Shown one piece after another: positions 17,227-26,000 of a stretch of 64,000 nt of DNA. This DNA is from JACVRW01 sp963837445 (GTDB lineage Bacteria > Actinomycetota > Thermoleophilia > Solirubrobacterales > Thermoleophilaceae). The position numbers and the translations under genes are program-made. Position 1 is the first letter of the stretch, and each line of letters opens with the position of its first letter. Under the pieces are notes generated by a model. That model made no database searches, was not told the DNA's origin, and was given only the letters and a program-made list of their open reading frames with translations. The stretch is from the NCBI GenBank assembly GCA_963837445.1, contig CAWINK010000016.1, forward strand, positions 248,001 to 312,000, read 5' to 3'.

Positions 17227-17934
17227 CTAGCGATTGAGCGCGGCGTCGAGCTGGGCCTTGAACTGGGGGTAGGGCTGGGCGCCGCTGATCAGTCGGCCGT
17301 TGATGAAGAAGGCCGGGGTGCCGGTCACGCCATAGCGCCGGCCATCCGCCAGGTCGCGCTCGACATGCGCCTGAGTCGCCGGGGCACGCAGGCAGGTCGC
17401 GTACCGCCCCATGTCGAGGCCCAGCTCGCGGGCGTAGCCGGCCAGGTCGCTCTTGGCGAGCGCCTCCTGGTGGGCGAAGAGCATGTCGTGCAGCTGCCAG
17501 TAGCGACCCTGCTCGTCGGCACACACAGCCGCCCGGGCGGCCGCGGCCGCGTGCGGATGGATGTCGAGCGGGAACTGGCGCGAGACGTAGCGGATGCGAT
17601 CGCCGTACTCGCGCCTGAGCTGGGGGAGGGTGTCGCGTGCGTAGCGGCCGCAGAAGGGGCACTCGAAGTCCACGAACTCGACCATCGTGACCTTCGCGTC
17701 CTCCGGGCCCCGGGCGGGGCTCCCGGACACGTCCACGCGCACCGGGCCTGCTTCGGAGGTCGCCGCGCCTCCATCGCCCGGCGTGGCGGGCAGGCCGTAC
17801 AGCACTGTCTGCGGGTCGTCGGCCGTCGCGCGCCCGATCAAGATGCCGATGCCGATGCCGATCAGGACGCCGGCGAGCGCCCAGAGGTGGCTCCGGCGCA
17901 GGCGGATCGTGATTTCGGAGCCGTCGGAGGGCAA
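17227..17934 (-). CDS. Membrane-anchored DsbA-family thiol oxidoreductase
   Basis: 235 aa with a TTG start at 17934, 15 nt after the Cys-rich collagen-like gene. An N-terminal anchor (WALAGVLIGIGIGILIG) is followed by a linker and a thioredoxin-fold domain with the active site ECPFCGRYAR and the cis-Pro loop VTGTPAFFING, typical of DsbA/BdbD-like proteins that oxidise or isomerise disulfides of exported proteins. Its position behind a gene for a secreted protein with more than 20 cysteines suggests that this is its client. No VKOR or DsbB partner is visible in the window. Confidence 0.88.
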   Translation of the reverse strand: MPSDGSEITIRLRRSHLWALAGVLIGIGIGILIGRATADDPQTVLYGLPATPGDGGAATSEAGPVRVDVSGSPARGPEDAKVTMVEFVDFECPFCGRYARDTLPQLRREYGDRIRYVSRQFPLDIHPHAAAAARAAVCADEQGRYWQLHDMLFAHQEALAKSDLAGYARELGLDMGRYATCLRAPATQAHVERDLADGRRYGVTGTPAFFINGRLISGAQPYPQFKAQLDAALNR

Positions 17935-17949
17935 GCTCAGGGCGTCAGC

Positions 17950-18810
17950 TCAGGGGTTGACCGTGCAGCTGTTGCTGCACTGATCGGTGTTGTTCATGTT
18001 GCCGTCGTCGCATTGCTCGCCGCTGCTTGTGTAGCCGTCGCCGCATTGGGCCGCGGTGCAGAATGGCGTACAGAAGGCCGACGGGCCGCCGGCGTCGCAT
18101 ACCTCCCCGGCTTGGCTGTTGGTCTTTCCGTCGCCGCACTGCGAAACCGTGCAGTCGCTGTTACAGGTCGCGGACTGGCTGCCCGTGTCGCACTGCTCCG
18201 TGCCCTGGCGGGGAACACCGTCGCCGCAGATCGCCACTTGGCAAGTGTTGGTGCAGGCGTCAGTGGGGTTGCCGTTGCCGTCGTCGCAGGCCTCGCCGGT
18301 CTCCGTCACGCCGTCGCCGCACACGGGACCGTCGCCGGGCAGCACGCAGCGCGTGCGAGCGACAGCGCCCGGTCCGAAGACGAGATCGACGGTCCCCGGG
18401 TTGCCCCCGCGCGTGCACGGCATCCCCTCGAGGTCGTTGAAGTCGTCGATGCCGGGCTGGCCGGGGGCGCCGTTTGCGCCGGGCTGGCCCTGGGCGCCCT
18501 GGGCGCCCGGCGCTCCTGGCGCGCCTGGCGGCCCCTGCTTTCCGGCGGGCCCGATGCGCTTCCAGCTCACGCGACGCTCATTCGAGCGGCACTTGCTCCT
18601 GGGGCTGACGATCCGCGCAGCACCCGAGCTCTTCTTCACACAGGCCGTGATCGTCGTGCTCGATTGGCTCGATCCGGCGCTCAGCGCGACTCCGGCCACC
18701 ACCAGCGCCGTCGCCAGCGCTGCCAGGGCGCCGACCGTGACCAGCCGGGCCGCGCCGCCCGCACCGGTGCCCGGCTCGGAGGGCTCCAGCTCAAAGCGCA
18801 CGCCTAGCAT
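17950..18810 (-). CDS. Exported collagen-like protein with Cys-rich (DUF4215-type) repeats
   Basis: 286 aa from ATG 18810, whose first bases overlap the stop of the upstream collagen-like gene (ATGCTAG). An N-terminal hydrophobic segment (LVTVGALAALATALVVAGVA) acts as signal or anchor; a TACVKKSSGAARIVSPRSKC module follows, then about eleven G-X-Y triplets (GPPGAPGAPGAQGAQGQPG). The rest is a chain of modules with the pattern CGDGxxxxGExCDDGN...DxCxxxC, seen four times, like the Cys-rich repeats of myxobacterial secreted proteins. Likely a surface fibre or adhesin stabilised by disulfides. Operon order collagen-like, this gene, dsbA-like supports oxidative folding. Confidence 0.82.
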   Translation of the reverse strand: MLGVRFELEPSEPGTGAGGAARLVTVGALAALATALVVAGVALSAGSSQSSTTITACVKKSSGAARIVSPRSKCRSNERRVSWKRIGPAGKQGPPGAPGAPGAQGAQGQPGANGAPGQPGIDDFNDLEGMPCTRGGNPGTVDLVFGPGAVARTRCVLPGDGPVCGDGVTETGEACDDGNGNPTDACTNTCQVAICGDGVPRQGTEQCDTGSQSATCNSDCTVSQCGDGKTNSQAGEVCDAGGPSAFCTPFCTAAQCGDGYTSSGEQCDDGNMNNTDQCSNSCTVNP

Positions 18811-19238
18811 TGGAACGTGGCGAAGCCGTTGGAGTCGTAGCTCACGGTCACGGTGTCCGGCCCCGAGCCGGCATCGCACGACATGCCGTCGAAGTCGTCG
18901 AAGTTGAAGCTCCCCTGAGCGCCATCTGACCCGGCGTTGCCGGTCGCGCCGGCGGCGCCGGGCGGACCCGGGGCCCCGTCCGGTCCAGGCCTACCCGTCT
19001 CGCCGCGAACGTTCCAGCTGAGGGCACGGCTACGGCGACCGCAGCTCCGGCCGGCCGCGACCAGGCGCAGAGCGCCTGTCCTCGAGTCGACGCACGCGCG
19101 CACTGGCCTGTCGCCCGTCGAGCCCTGGCCAAGCGTCACGCCGACCCCGGCCACGAGCACCGCCCCGGCGCAGAGCGCGACGACAAGCGCCGCGCGGACG
19201 TGCCGATTCCGATCACCCTTTCTCCGACCCCTCATCAC
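18804..19238 (-). CDS. Exported collagen-like protein, short
   Basis: 144 aa. Basic start MMRGRRKGDRNRHVR, then a hydrophobic segment (AALVVALCAGAVLVAGVGV), an ACVDSRTGALRLVAAGRSC module, about ten G-X-Y triplets (GRPGPDGAPGPPGAAGATG) and a short C-terminal module FDDFDGMSCDAG ending in Cys. The same module order is found at the start of the next gene (CVKKSSGAARIV, triplets, FNDLEGMPCTRGG), so the two are paralogues in tandem; this copy lacks the Cys-rich repeats. An extracellular trimer-forming protein is inferred from the triplets. Confidence 0.78.
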   Translation of the reverse strand: MMRGRRKGDRNRHVRAALVVALCAGAVLVAGVGVTLGQGSTGDRPVRACVDSRTGALRLVAAGRSCGRRSRALSWNVRGETGRPGPDGAPGPPGAAGATGNAGSDGAQGSFNFDDFDGMSCDAGSGPDTVTVSYDSNGFATFQC

Positions 19239-19273
19239 CCTTTTCGCGGCCGAGTCTAACCCGGTATCTGGAG

Positions 19274-20860
19274 CTACGCGACCTCGAGTTCCTGCTGGGC
19301 GCCCCGCGGGGGGCGGCCGCGGATCAGGTCGGCGGCCCGCTCCGCGAGTGCGATCACCGGGCCGTTCGTGTTGCCGCGCGGCACCGTCGGCATCACCGAG
19401 GCGTCCACCACGCGCAGGCCCTCCACGCCGTTCACCCGCAGCTGGCGGTCCACGACGGCCCCCGGGTCGTCACCCATGCGGCAGGTGCCGACCGGGTGGT
19501 AGAGCGTCTGCACGCGCGCCCGCACGTGCTCGAGGATGTGCTCGTCCGACTGCGACTCCGGGCCGATCAGCATTCCCGTGGAGAGCTCGCCGAGCGGTCC
19601 GCTCTCGCAGATCTCGAGGCAGGTGCGCACGCCGGCCACCATCGACGCAACGTCGTCCGGGTGCTCGAGGTAGTTGTGCACGATCAGCGGCTTGGCGGTG
19701 GGGTCCGGTGAGCCGAGCGCCACGAACCCGCGGCTCTTCGGCTTGAGCGCGCACGCACCGAGGGCGAACCCGTGCCCGTCGCCCGGCACGAGCCCCTCCG
19801 ACTGGAAGCGGGCGGGCGCGAAGTGCATCTGGATGTCGGGCGCCTCGAGCCCGTCGCGGGTGCGCATGAAGCCGCCGGCCTCGGCCACGTTCGAGGTGAG
19901 CGGCCCGCGGCCCTCGGCCTCGAACAGCGCCAGGTTCTCCTCGTTCAGCGCGCCGAACAGCGAGATCTCCTCGTCGATCGAATAGACCGCGCCGGCGTTC
20001 GGGTGGTCGTGCAGGTTCAGCCCGACCTCGGGCAGCTCGCCGACGACCTCGATCTGGAGCTCCTCCAGCTCTGCGGGACGGCCGAGGCCGGAGAGCATCA
20101 GGAGCTGCGGCGTGTTGTAGGCGCCCCCGCAGACGATCACCTCGCGCTCCGCGCGGTGCACGAGCATCTCTGAGAGCCGCATGCCCACGACGCCGGCCGC
20201 GCGCTCGCCCTCGAACAGCAGCGAGAGCGCGTGCACGTGGGTCTCGACGGTGAGATTGGGCCGGTCCATCACGGGGTGCAGGTACGCCACGGCGGCGCTC
20301 GCCCGCGCGCCACCTCTGTGGGTCACCTGGTACCAGCCCACGCCGTCCTGCTCGGCACCGTTGAAGTCCTCGTTCGCGGGGAGGCCGTGTGCCGTCGCCG
20401 AGTCGAGGAACGCCTGCGCCAGCGGGTTGCGCGAGCGCCCCTCCGACACCGCGAGCGGCCCGCCGGCGCCGTGGTAGTCGTCCTCGCCGCGCTCGTTGTC
20501 CTCGGACAGCTTGAAGTAGGGGAGCATCTCCTCCCAGGTCCAGCCCGGGCCCCACTCGTCGTAGTCGAGCGGGTTGCCGCGGATGTAGACCATCGCGTTG
20601 ATCGACGACGAGCCGCCGAGCACCTTCCCGCGCGGGAGGTAGATGCGGCGGTCGTTCGCAAACGGCTCGTAGATCGTCGAGTGGTCCCAGTCCTGCGCCG
20701 TCCGGTAGAGAGCCGAGAACGCGGCGGGCAGATGGACGAGGTCGTTCGTGTCCGGTCCGCCGGCCTCGAGCAGCAGCACGTTCACGTCCGGGTCCTCGGA
20801 CAGGCGGTTGGCAAGCACACAGCCGGCTGAGCCGGCTCCGACGATCACGTAGTCGTACAT
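19274..20860 (-). CDS. GMC-family FAD oxidoreductase (choline dehydrogenase-like)
   Basis: 528 aa. N-terminal FAD motif VIVGAGSAGCVLANRLSE, GMC signature 1 (PRGKVLGGSSSINAMVYIRG), signature 2 region (GAYNTPQLLMLSG) and the C-terminal active site YHPVGTCRMG with the second catalytic segment NTNGPVIALAERAADLI. GMC enzymes oxidise alcohols, sugars or choline with transfer of electrons to oxygen or a quinone. No choline or betaine genes lie nearby, so the substrate is open. It heads the minus-strand block and is 35 nt upstream of the first collagen-like gene. Confidence 0.92.
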   Translation of the reverse strand: MYDYVIVGAGSAGCVLANRLSEDPDVNVLLLEAGGPDTNDLVHLPAAFSALYRTAQDWDHSTIYEPFANDRRIYLPRGKVLGGSSSINAMVYIRGNPLDYDEWGPGWTWEEMLPYFKLSEDNERGEDDYHGAGGPLAVSEGRSRNPLAQAFLDSATAHGLPANEDFNGAEQDGVGWYQVTHRGGARASAAVAYLHPVMDRPNLTVETHVHALSLLFEGERAAGVVGMRLSEMLVHRAEREVIVCGGAYNTPQLLMLSGLGRPAELEELQIEVVGELPEVGLNLHDHPNAGAVYSIDEEISLFGALNEENLALFEAEGRGPLTSNVAEAGGFMRTRDGLEAPDIQMHFAPARFQSEGLVPGDGHGFALGACALKPKSRGFVALGSPDPTAKPLIVHNYLEHPDDVASMVAGVRTCLEICESGPLGELSTGMLIGPESQSDEHILEHVRARVQTLYHPVGTCRMGDDPGAVVDRQLRVNGVEGLRVVDASVMPTVPRGNTNGPVIALAERAADLIRGRPPRGAQQELEVA

Positions 20861-20897
20861 AGGGCGACGCTAGCGCGGTCGGGTGGCGTGGGCAAGC

Positions 20898-20903
20898 TAT
20901 CCT
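20898..20903 (+). promoter_or_regulatory. Candidate -10 element (TATCCT) for rpmF operon
   Basis: TATCCT ends 10 nt before the rpmF ATG. No SD stands in the interval (TCCGGCCCTC), and a start point 6-9 nt after the box would place the 5' end at or next to the ATG. The same box at the same distance precedes ftsY. No -35 is convincing. Confidence 0.45.
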
Positions 20904-20913
20904 TCCGGCCCTC

Positions 20914-21114
20914 ATGGCCGTCCCCAAGCAGAGACAGTCCCACTCGCGGACGCACAAGCGCCGCTCGCAGCACAAGATCGAGACGCCGGGCCTCATGCAC
21001 TGCCCGCGCTGCCACGCGCCGCGCCGCCCGCACCGCGTCTGCCCGAACTGCGGCACCTATGCCGGCCGCGAGGTCGTCGTGCAGCAGGCCGGGGTCGACT
21101 CCGACGAAGAGTGA
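20914..21114 (+). CDS. rpmF: 50S ribosomal protein bL32
   Basis: 66 aa. Begins MAVPKQRQSHSRTHKRRSQH as usual for bL32 and has the zinc ribbon CPRC...CPNC (four-Cys type). Its stop TGA overlaps the plsX GTG, the ancient rpmF-plsX coupling between ribosome and lipid synthesis genes. The normal upstream partner DUF177 has been displaced 5.6 kb. Confidence 0.97.
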   Translation: MAVPKQRQSHSRTHKRRSQHKIETPGLMHCPRCHAPRRPHRVCPNCGTYAGREVVVQQAGVDSDEE

Positions 21115-22109
21115 TCGCGGTCGACGCGAACGGCGCCGACCAGGGGCCGCGCGCAGTCGCCGAGGGAGTCGCACGCTCAGGGCTGCCCGTGCTGCTGTTC
21201 GGTCCCGCGGCTGAGATCAGCGGACCCGCCGGCCCGCACGCCGAGGTCGTCGACGCTCCGGAGACCGTGAAGGCTGGGGAGGAGGCCGTGGCGGCCGTCC
21301 GCTCCAGGCGTGACGCATCGATCGTCCAGGCCGCGGCCGCCGTCGGCGACGGCCGGGCCGACGCCCTCGTCTCGGCCGGCAGCACCGGCCCGACGCTGGC
21401 GGCCGCCACGCTGTCGATCAAGCGCATCAAGGGCGTCTACCGCCCGGCGCTCGCGGTGCTGATGCCGATCCCCGGCGGTCCCGTGCTCCTGCTCGACGCG
21501 GGCGCGAGCGTGGAGGTGCGCCCCGAGCACCTCGTCCAGTTCGCCTACATGGGTGCGGGCTTCATGGAGGCGGTGGTGGGAATCGAGCGGCCTTCGGTCG
21601 GGCTCCTGTCCGTGGGCGAGGAGTCCGGCAAGGGCACCCCGGACGTGCTCACGGCGCACGAGCGCATATCCGAGGGTGGCCTCAACTTCGTGGGGAACCT
21701 GGAGGGCTTCGACCTGCCCGGCGCGCGGGCGGACGTGATCGTGGCCGACGGCTTCACGGGCAACGTCGCGCTGAAGGTGCTGGAGGGAACCGTGAAGGTG
21801 ATCTCGGGGGAGATCCGCAACCGGATCCGCTCCGGCCTCGCCTCGAGCCTCGGCGGGCTCCTGATCCGCGGCAAGCTCGGGAAGCTGCGCGACGACCTCG
21901 ACCCCGAGAAGGTGGGCGGCGCGATCCTGCTGGGCCTCCGGAAGCCGGTCGTGGTGGGGCACGGAAGCTTCGGCCCGGTCGGCATCGAGCACGCGGTCAA
22001 ACTTGCCCAGCGCGCGGTCGACGAGGACATGGTGGGTCGCACCACAGCGGCCCTCGAGGCGGCCGGGGCGTTGCGGTCCGCGACCGCTGCTAGCGTCGCC
22101 TCGCGATGA
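21111..22109 (+). CDS. plsX: Phosphate acyltransferase PlsX
   Basis: 332 aa from GTG 21111. Opens VIAVDANGADQGP (usual IAVDAMGGDxGP), with SAGSTGPTLAAA, VGNLEGFDLPGARADVIVADGFTGN and the C-terminal FGPVGIEHAVKLA segment all diagnostic. It makes acyl-phosphate from acyl-ACP for phospholipid synthesis, and the ACP gene follows with a 4-nt overlap. The usual glycine in the first motif is Asn-Gly here, a minor change. Confidence 0.95.
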   Translation: MIAVDANGADQGPRAVAEGVARSGLPVLLFGPAAEISGPAGPHAEVVDAPETVKAGEEAVAAVRSRRDASIVQAAAAVGDGRADALVSAGSTGPTLAAATLSIKRIKGVYRPALAVLMPIPGGPVLLLDAGASVEVRPEHLVQFAYMGAGFMEAVVGIERPSVGLLSVGEESGKGTPDVLTAHERISEGGLNFVGNLEGFDLPGARADVIVADGFTGNVALKVLEGTVKVISGEIRNRIRSGLASSLGGLLIRGKLGKLRDDLDPEKVGGAILLGLRKPVVVGHGSFGPVGIEHAVKLAQRAVDEDMVGRTTAALEAAGALRSATAASVASR

Positions 22110-22360
22110 CCCGAGAGGAGGTTCTCGACCGCATCCGCGAGCACCTGGCCACCGAGTTGGAGGTGGATCCGGGGCGCATCGAAGACTCCACCCGCTTCAG
22201 GGAGGATCTGGAGGCGGACTCGCTCGACCTGGTGGAGCTGGTCGTCGAGCTCGAGGACAGCTACGGGGTTCGCATCCCGGACGAGGAGGCGGCCAAGATC
22301 CTGACGGTCGGCCAGGCCGCCGACTTCGTCGCCGCCCATGCCGCGGAGCTCGAACACTGA
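22106..22360 (+). CDS. acpP: Acyl carrier protein
   Basis: 84 aa, acidic. The phosphopantetheine attachment motif is EADSLDLVELV (Ser in DSL). It carries acyl chains in fatty acid synthesis. Its ATG overlaps plsX and its 3' end overlaps the rnc start by 23 nt, so translation of the four genes is tightly linked. Confidence 0.96.
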   Translation: MTREEVLDRIREHLATELEVDPGRIEDSTRFREDLEADSLDLVELVVELEDSYGVRIPDEEAAKILTVGQAADFVAAHAAELEH

Positions 22361-23036
22361 ATCACTCGCAGAGCTGCTTGCCGAGCTGCCCGAGGACCTT
22401 CGGCGGCAGGCGTTCACGCACGCATCCTGGGTTGAGCACCGCTCGGACGCGTACGAGCGGCTTGCGTTCCTGGGGGACGTGGTGCTGAGCCTCGCCGTCT
22501 CCGACCACCTCTTCCCGCGCTTCGAGCGCTATGGAGCCGGCCGGCTCACGAAGGTCCGCGCTCAGGCTGTCAGCGGCTCGTCGTGCGCGCGGGTTGCGCG
22601 CGCGCTCGGCGTGCCCGAGGAGCTGCGCGCCACGGCCCCGCAGGGCACCACCGGGCGCAGCGCCGACATGCTCGTGGAGTCGGAGCGCGTGCTCGCCTCG
22701 GTCTGCGAGGCGATCATCGGTGCCGCCTACATCGCATACGGGATCGAGCGCACGGCCCCGGCGGTGGTGGCGTCGTTCGCCGAGGAGATCGAGCAGGCGC
22801 TCGAGCACCCGGTGGACTACAAGTCGCTGCTCCAGGAGCGACTCGCCCGGCGGGCCGAGCTGGTGGTCTACCAAACCATCTCCGAGGAGGGTCCGGCGCA
22901 CGACCGCAGCTTCGTGGCCGTTGCCGAGGTCGCGGGAGAGGAGCTCGGGCGCGGAGAGGGAAAGACGAAGAAGGCCGCTGAGCAGGAGGCGGCCCTGCAA
23001 GCCCTCGATGCGCTCGACGAGGAGGCGGCCTCGTAA
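22338..23036 (+). CDS. rnc: Ribonuclease III with altered active-site residues
   Basis: 232 aa. Domain order is normal: RNase III domain (about 8-150) and dsRNA-binding domain (about 158-228, ending GEGKTKKAAEQEAALQAL). The signature reads ERLAFLGDVV rather than ERLEFLGDAV, so Ala43 replaces the Glu equivalent to E. coli Glu41, and the second motif reads VLASVCEAIIGA where LADxxEAxIGA is expected, so Ser121 replaces the Asp equivalent to Asp114. Asp47 and Glu124 (Asp45 and Glu117 in E. coli) are kept. The enzyme normally processes rRNA and dsRNA; here activity may be weak or use a different metal arrangement. Start ATG lies inside acpP. Confidence 0.92.
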   Translation: MPRSSNTESLAELLAELPEDLRRQAFTHASWVEHRSDAYERLAFLGDVVLSLAVSDHLFPRFERYGAGRLTKVRAQAVSGSSCARVARALGVPEELRATAPQGTTGRSADMLVESERVLASVCEAIIGAAYIAYGIERTAPAVVASFAEEIEQALEHPVDYKSLLQERLARRAELVVYQTISEEGPAHDRSFVAVAEVAGEELGRGEGKTKKAAEQEAALQALDALDEEAAS

Positions 23037-26000
23037 TGCACCTGCGCTCGATATCGATGAAGGGCTTCAAGTCCTTCCCGCAGCGGACCAAGCTCGAGTT
23101 CGGCACCGGCGTGTCCGTGATCGTCGGCCCGAACGGCTCCGGCAAGTCGAACATCACAGACGCCGTGCTGTGGGCGCTCGGCGAGCAGTCGCCGCTCGCG
23201 GTGCGCGGGCAGTCGATGAAGGACGTGATCTTCGCGGGCGCGCACGGCGTTCAGGGCTCGAACGCGGCCGAGGTCGAGGTCGTGATCGACAACCACGACG
23301 GCGCCCTCGAGATCGACTTCTCCGAGATTTCGATCGTGCGCCGCCTGGAGCGCGACGGTGAGGGCGAGTACCGCCTGAACGGCGCGCGCTGCCGGCTCGT
23401 GGACGTAATCGAGGTCCTGTCCGACTCGGGCCTCGGCAAGGAGATGCACTCGGTGGTCTCGCAGGGCAAGGTCGAGCAGATCGTGCTCTCGCGGCCGCGC
23501 GAGCGCCGCCTCCTGATCGAGGAGGCCGCCGGCCTTGGCAAGCACCGCAAACGCCGCCGGCGCGCGCAGCTGAAGCTGGAGCGCACGGAGGAGAACCTGT
23601 CGCGCGCGCTCGACGTGGAGCGCGAGGCACGCTCGCGGCTGCGGCCGCTGAAGCGCCAGGCCGAGGCGGCCGAGCTGCACGAGCGGCTCGAGCGCCAGAC
23701 GCTCGAGGCGCGGTATGCCTTGGCACGCGATGACGCGCGGGGCGCACGGCTTGCATTGAGTGAGGCGGAGGACCGTGCGCGAGTTGTGCGCGCCGAGCGC
23801 GACGAGGCCGAGCGGCTGCTCGGCGAGGTCGCGAGGCGCCGCGAGCAGGCCGAGGAGGCGTTTTCCGCCCAGGCGCGCGATCGCGAGCGCCTTCAGGGGC
23901 GGCTCTACGCGGCGCGCTCCGCGAGCGAGCGGATCGCGATGCGCCTCGAGCGCGTGCGCGAGCAGGCCGCCGCCGCGCGCGAGCGACGCGAGCGACGGCT
24001 CCGCCAGCTCGAGGTGCTCGAACAGCAGGCCGCCGCGGACGCGGACCTGAGCTCCGACGAGGAGCGACCGCAGGACCGGATCGACGCGATCGAGCGCGAG
24101 CTGGCCGCCCTCGACGTGGGACGCGAGCAGCGCCTGGAGGGAGAGCTGGCGGGCCTCGAGCAGGAGCTGGCCGGCGCGGCGGCGCGGGTTTCGGAGCTTG
24201 AGCAGGCGGCCGCCGAGCGCCGCAGCGCCCTCGATGCCGCCGAGCGGGCTGCCGAGGAAGCGCGCACGGCCCGCCGCGACGCCGAGCGCGCCGCCGAGGC
24301 CGCCCGCGCCAAGGCGGCAGAGGTGGGCTCGGAGCTCGCTGCGGTGAACCAGTTCGTGCGCGGAGCGGCGGGCGGCGATGGCGCCGCGGGGCAACCGTTG
24401 GCGGAGCGCCTCCACGTCGAGCCCGGCTACGAGCTTGCGCTCGCGGCGGTCCTTGGCCCGCGCCTCACCGCCACCGTGGTGAACGACCGCACTGAGGGTG
24501 AGCGCGTCCTGGACGCCGCCGGCGAAAACGGCGCAAGCGTCCTGCTTAGGGCTGGCTCAGCAAGCCTTAGTCAGGACAGTCCAAGCGCAGCGGCGGTTCC
24601 GGCCTCCCCTTCGGTGCCCACCGGGCAACAACTTGGGCAACTTGTGCGTCCCGAGCGGGACGTCGCGGCGCTGGCGGACCGGCTGCTCCGCGACGTCTGG
24701 GTGGTCGACTCGCTCGAGGCGCTCCCGGAGAGCTTCAGCGCGATCGCCGTCACGAAGACAGGGCGCCTGTTCGACGCCCGCACCGGCGAGCTGGCGCAGG
24801 CCCCAGCCGGCGGAGCCGAGCGGCTGCTGGAGGAGCTTGGAAAACGCGACGAGCTGGTGGCCGCCTCCGAGCGCGCCGCCGCCGAGGAGTCGCGGTCGCG
24901 GGTGGAGCTCGAGCGGCTGGCCGCCGCGGTCGCCGACTCGGACTCCGCACGCGAGGCCGCCGAGAGCGAACTGCGCGCGGCGCTGCGCGAGGCGGCCGAG
25001 GCCGAGGAGGTTGTGAGCCGCTCCGAGTGGGTGATCGCGCGCCGCCGGGAGGCACCCGACGACGGCCCCGAGGCCGTGCGGCGTGCGGAGCTGCTCGGAG
25101 ACCTGCGCGCCGAGCAACGGCTCGCGGAGCGCATCGAGCGCGAACGCGAGGAGCGCGCACGCTCGCTGGCCGCCCTGCGGACGGGCGCGGAGCACGACCT
25201 CGCCCTCGCCGCCGATGCCGACCGCGCGGCCGAGGCTCTCGAGAGCGCGCGCGAGTCGGTGGCCACTCGGCGTGACGCTCTCCAGCGAGAGCTCGAGGCG
25301 GGGGCCGCCGCGGGCGAGGAGACGGCCGCCGCGCTGAAGTCCTGCGCCCAGGAGGAGGCCGAGCTTCAGGGCCGGCTGAAGCGCGCGAGCGAGGCGGTGA
25401 CCGCCGCCGAGGTGTCCGCGCAGCAGGTGCGCGACTCCGCCGCCGACGCCGAGCGCGACCTGAACGAGCTGGCCGGTCGCCTCGGGCTCGAGCCCGAGCC
25501 CGCCGCCGAGGCGCTTCCCGACGAGGAGCGCGAGTCGCTCCTGGCGAGGGTCGAGCGCCTGATGCGCCGCCGCGAGCAGCTCGGCCCGGTGAACCCGCTC
25601 GCCAAGCAGGAGTACGACGAGGCCGTGGCGCACGTGGAGGAGCTCGAGGCGCAGCGCGGCGACCTCGAGACGGCGCTGGCCGAGCTCGAGGGGCTAATCA
25701 AGGAGACCGACCGCCGGATCCGCGAGGCGTTCGAGCAGACCTTCGACGCGGCGGCGAAGAACTTCGAGGACGTCGTGCAGCACCTGTTCCCGGGCGGTCG
25801 CGGCCAGCTGCGGCTCGTCCAGGAGGAGATGGGCCCGCGGCCCGTCGTGGGAGGCGAGCCGCTCCCCGACGGCGAGGCGCCCGAGCCTGAGGGCGAGGAC
25901 GAGGATCAGCCGGAGGCCGGCGTCGAGATCGAGGTCACGCCGCCCGGCAAGTCCACCAAGCGCCTGTCGCTCCTCTCGGGTGGCGAGAAGTCCCTCGTCG

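Noticed and set aside
22868..24415. Long open frame opposite rnc/smc
   Set aside because: Leu/Arg/Ala-rich antisense frame with no family motifs, opposite strongly conserved SMC.
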